A stretch of DNA of 5,185 bases from Candidatus Aquidulcis sp. GTDB taxonomy: Bacteria; Chloroflexota; Anaerolineae; Anaerolineales; E44-bin32. The stretch lies in NCBI GenBank assembly GCA_020723365.1, contig DYJB01000008.1, forward strand, positions 1 through 5,185. The letters are read 5' to 3'. The notes below the pieces were generated by a model that saw only the letters and a list, made by a program, of their open reading frames with translations, searched no databases and had not been told where the DNA came from. This document shows positions 4,545-5,185 of the stretch, one piece after another. Made by a program: the position numbers and the translations under genes. The number at the start of each line of letters is the position of its first letter. The stretch's first letter is position 1.

Positions 4545-5185
4545 GCGACCCGCGCCATCTGCAGATCCTTCGTCTGACGCATTTCCTGCGCGATGTCCCG
4601 GAGCAGGCGCTTGAGTCGGCCGCCGCGCAGCTGACCCAGGGGACCTTCGCCCCGGGCGAGGACATCGCCGTGCAGGGCTCCGCCCCCGACGCGCTCTACT
4701 TCGTGCTCGAGGGCAACCTCGACCTGCTCGTCCGCGATCCCCGGGGCCAGGAGCGCCGTCTCGCGACGCTGACGCCCGGCGACACGCTGGGCGAAGTCGA
4801 GGTCGTCTACCGCCTGCCGCGCCTGACCACGGCCCGGGCCGCTTCGCCCTGCACCGTGGCGCGCTGGGATCGCCCGGCGCTCTCGGCCTTCATCGGCGGC
4901 TTCCCCGCCGCCCTGGCCAGCCTGCGCTTCGCCGCCGCCAGCCGCCGGCTGGCCGCCCGCCTCAAGTTCGGCTGGCTGGGCGAGGGCGAAGTGCTGTATG
5001 CCGCCGTGCGCAAGCACATCGCTCTGCTCTTCCAGGCGCTGATCCTGCCGGCCGTTGTCGTCCTGGCCGGCCTCGTGCTGGCCTCCTGGGCCCTGGGCGG
5101 CGCCTCCTCGCTGCTCGCTTGGGTCGCTGGCGCGACGATCGCCGCCGGGCTGGCGGCGCTCACGGCACGGGCGCAGGGGACGCCG
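4541..5185 (+). CDS. Cyclic nucleotide-binding (CNB) domain membrane protein, 3' end beyond window
   Basis: An open frame of 215 codons from GTG 4541 to the window edge with no stop. The protein opens SDPRHLQILRLTHFLRDVP, a helical lead-in typical of CNB domains, whose targets are often involved in cAMP or cGMP signalling. The barrel follows: FAPGEDIAVQGS (36-47), LYFVLEGNLDLLV (52-64) and LTPGDTLGEVEVVYRLPRLTTA (77-98), the phosphate-binding cassette. In it E85 (ribose contact) and R94 (phosphate contact) are kept, so ligand binding is plausible. From about 160 come two hydrophobic segments (160-183 and 188-208), after a basic RKH at 157-159. There is no helix-turn-helix in the visible part, so it is not a plain CRP-type regulator. 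CNB-plus-membrane proteins of this look in Chloroflexota often continue into a PH-like domain, but that part is off the window. Translation probably couples to the upstream oxidoreductase through GTGA. The shortest Shine-Dalgarno match, AAGG, is too close to be useful. Confidence 0.85.
   Translation, partial: MSDPRHLQILRLTHFLRDVPEQALESAAAQLTQGTFAPGEDIAVQGSAPDALYFVLEGNLDLLVRDPRGQERRLATLTPGDTLGEVEVVYRLPRLTTARAASPCTVARWDRPALSAFIGGFPAALASLRFAAASRRLAARLKFGWLGEGEVLYAAVRKHIALLFQALILPAVVVLAGLVLASWALGGASSLLAWVAGATIAAGLAALTARAQGTP

Noticed and set aside
4478..5017. Minus-strand open frame of 179 codons opposite the cNMP gene
   Set aside because: The plus strand carries an intact CNB domain in the same place, with coupled start and no stop. 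The minus frame has only low-complexity Gly/Gln/Arg/Glu sequence.

Overview
The window is very GC-rich (about two thirds G+C by eye) and gene-dense. I infer a member of the Chloroflexota, probably Anaerolineae or a relative. The clues are a BMP-type lipoprotein with a Val/Thr/Glu/Ala/Pro-repeat linker after the lipobox, a SpoIIIE-length FtsK, a Ddn/DUF385-type oxidoreductase and a cyclic-nucleotide-binding domain fused to membrane helices. This is pattern recognition, not a database result.

Left part, minus strand (1-1622): a nucleoside-type ABC transporter locus. The BMP/PnrA-like substrate-binding lipoprotein (333-1436) is followed by the first 40 codons of its ATPase (1-120), which leaves the window inside Walker A. 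This is the gene order of Bacillus nupN-nupO and other BMP-type nucleoside transporters. The 212-base gap between them holds a perfect 12-bp hairpin with a GCAA loop and a possible internal promoter, so ATPase expression may be set apart from that of the binding protein. The 186 bases upstream of the BMP gene hold a promoter candidate and a long leader with inverted repeats.

Middle, minus strand (1623-3950): an FtsK/SpoIIIE DNA translocase with an N-terminal membrane domain, an Ala/Pro linker, a RecA-like motor with intact Walker A and B, and a C-terminal gamma winged-helix domain. Its start is uncertain: TTG at 3950 with a GGAGG site, or GTG at 3983 with none and buried in a hairpin. A 90-base divergent region (3951-4040) separates it from the plus-strand genes.

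Right part, plus strand (4041-5185): a DUF385/Ddn-family deazaflavin-type oxidoreductase, then a gene that starts at a GTG overlapping the previous stop (GTGA). That second gene encodes a cyclic-nucleotide-binding domain followed by two membrane helices and is still open at the window edge. A TGC-TACAAT extended -10 box lies exactly six bases before this GTG, so the gene may be read both by translational coupling and from its own leaderless transcript. I see no RNA gene, CRISPR array or mobile element. No stretch over 300 bases lacks a gene. I found no clear evidence of a wholly new system. The oxidoreductase/cNMP-sensor pair is the least ordinary part.
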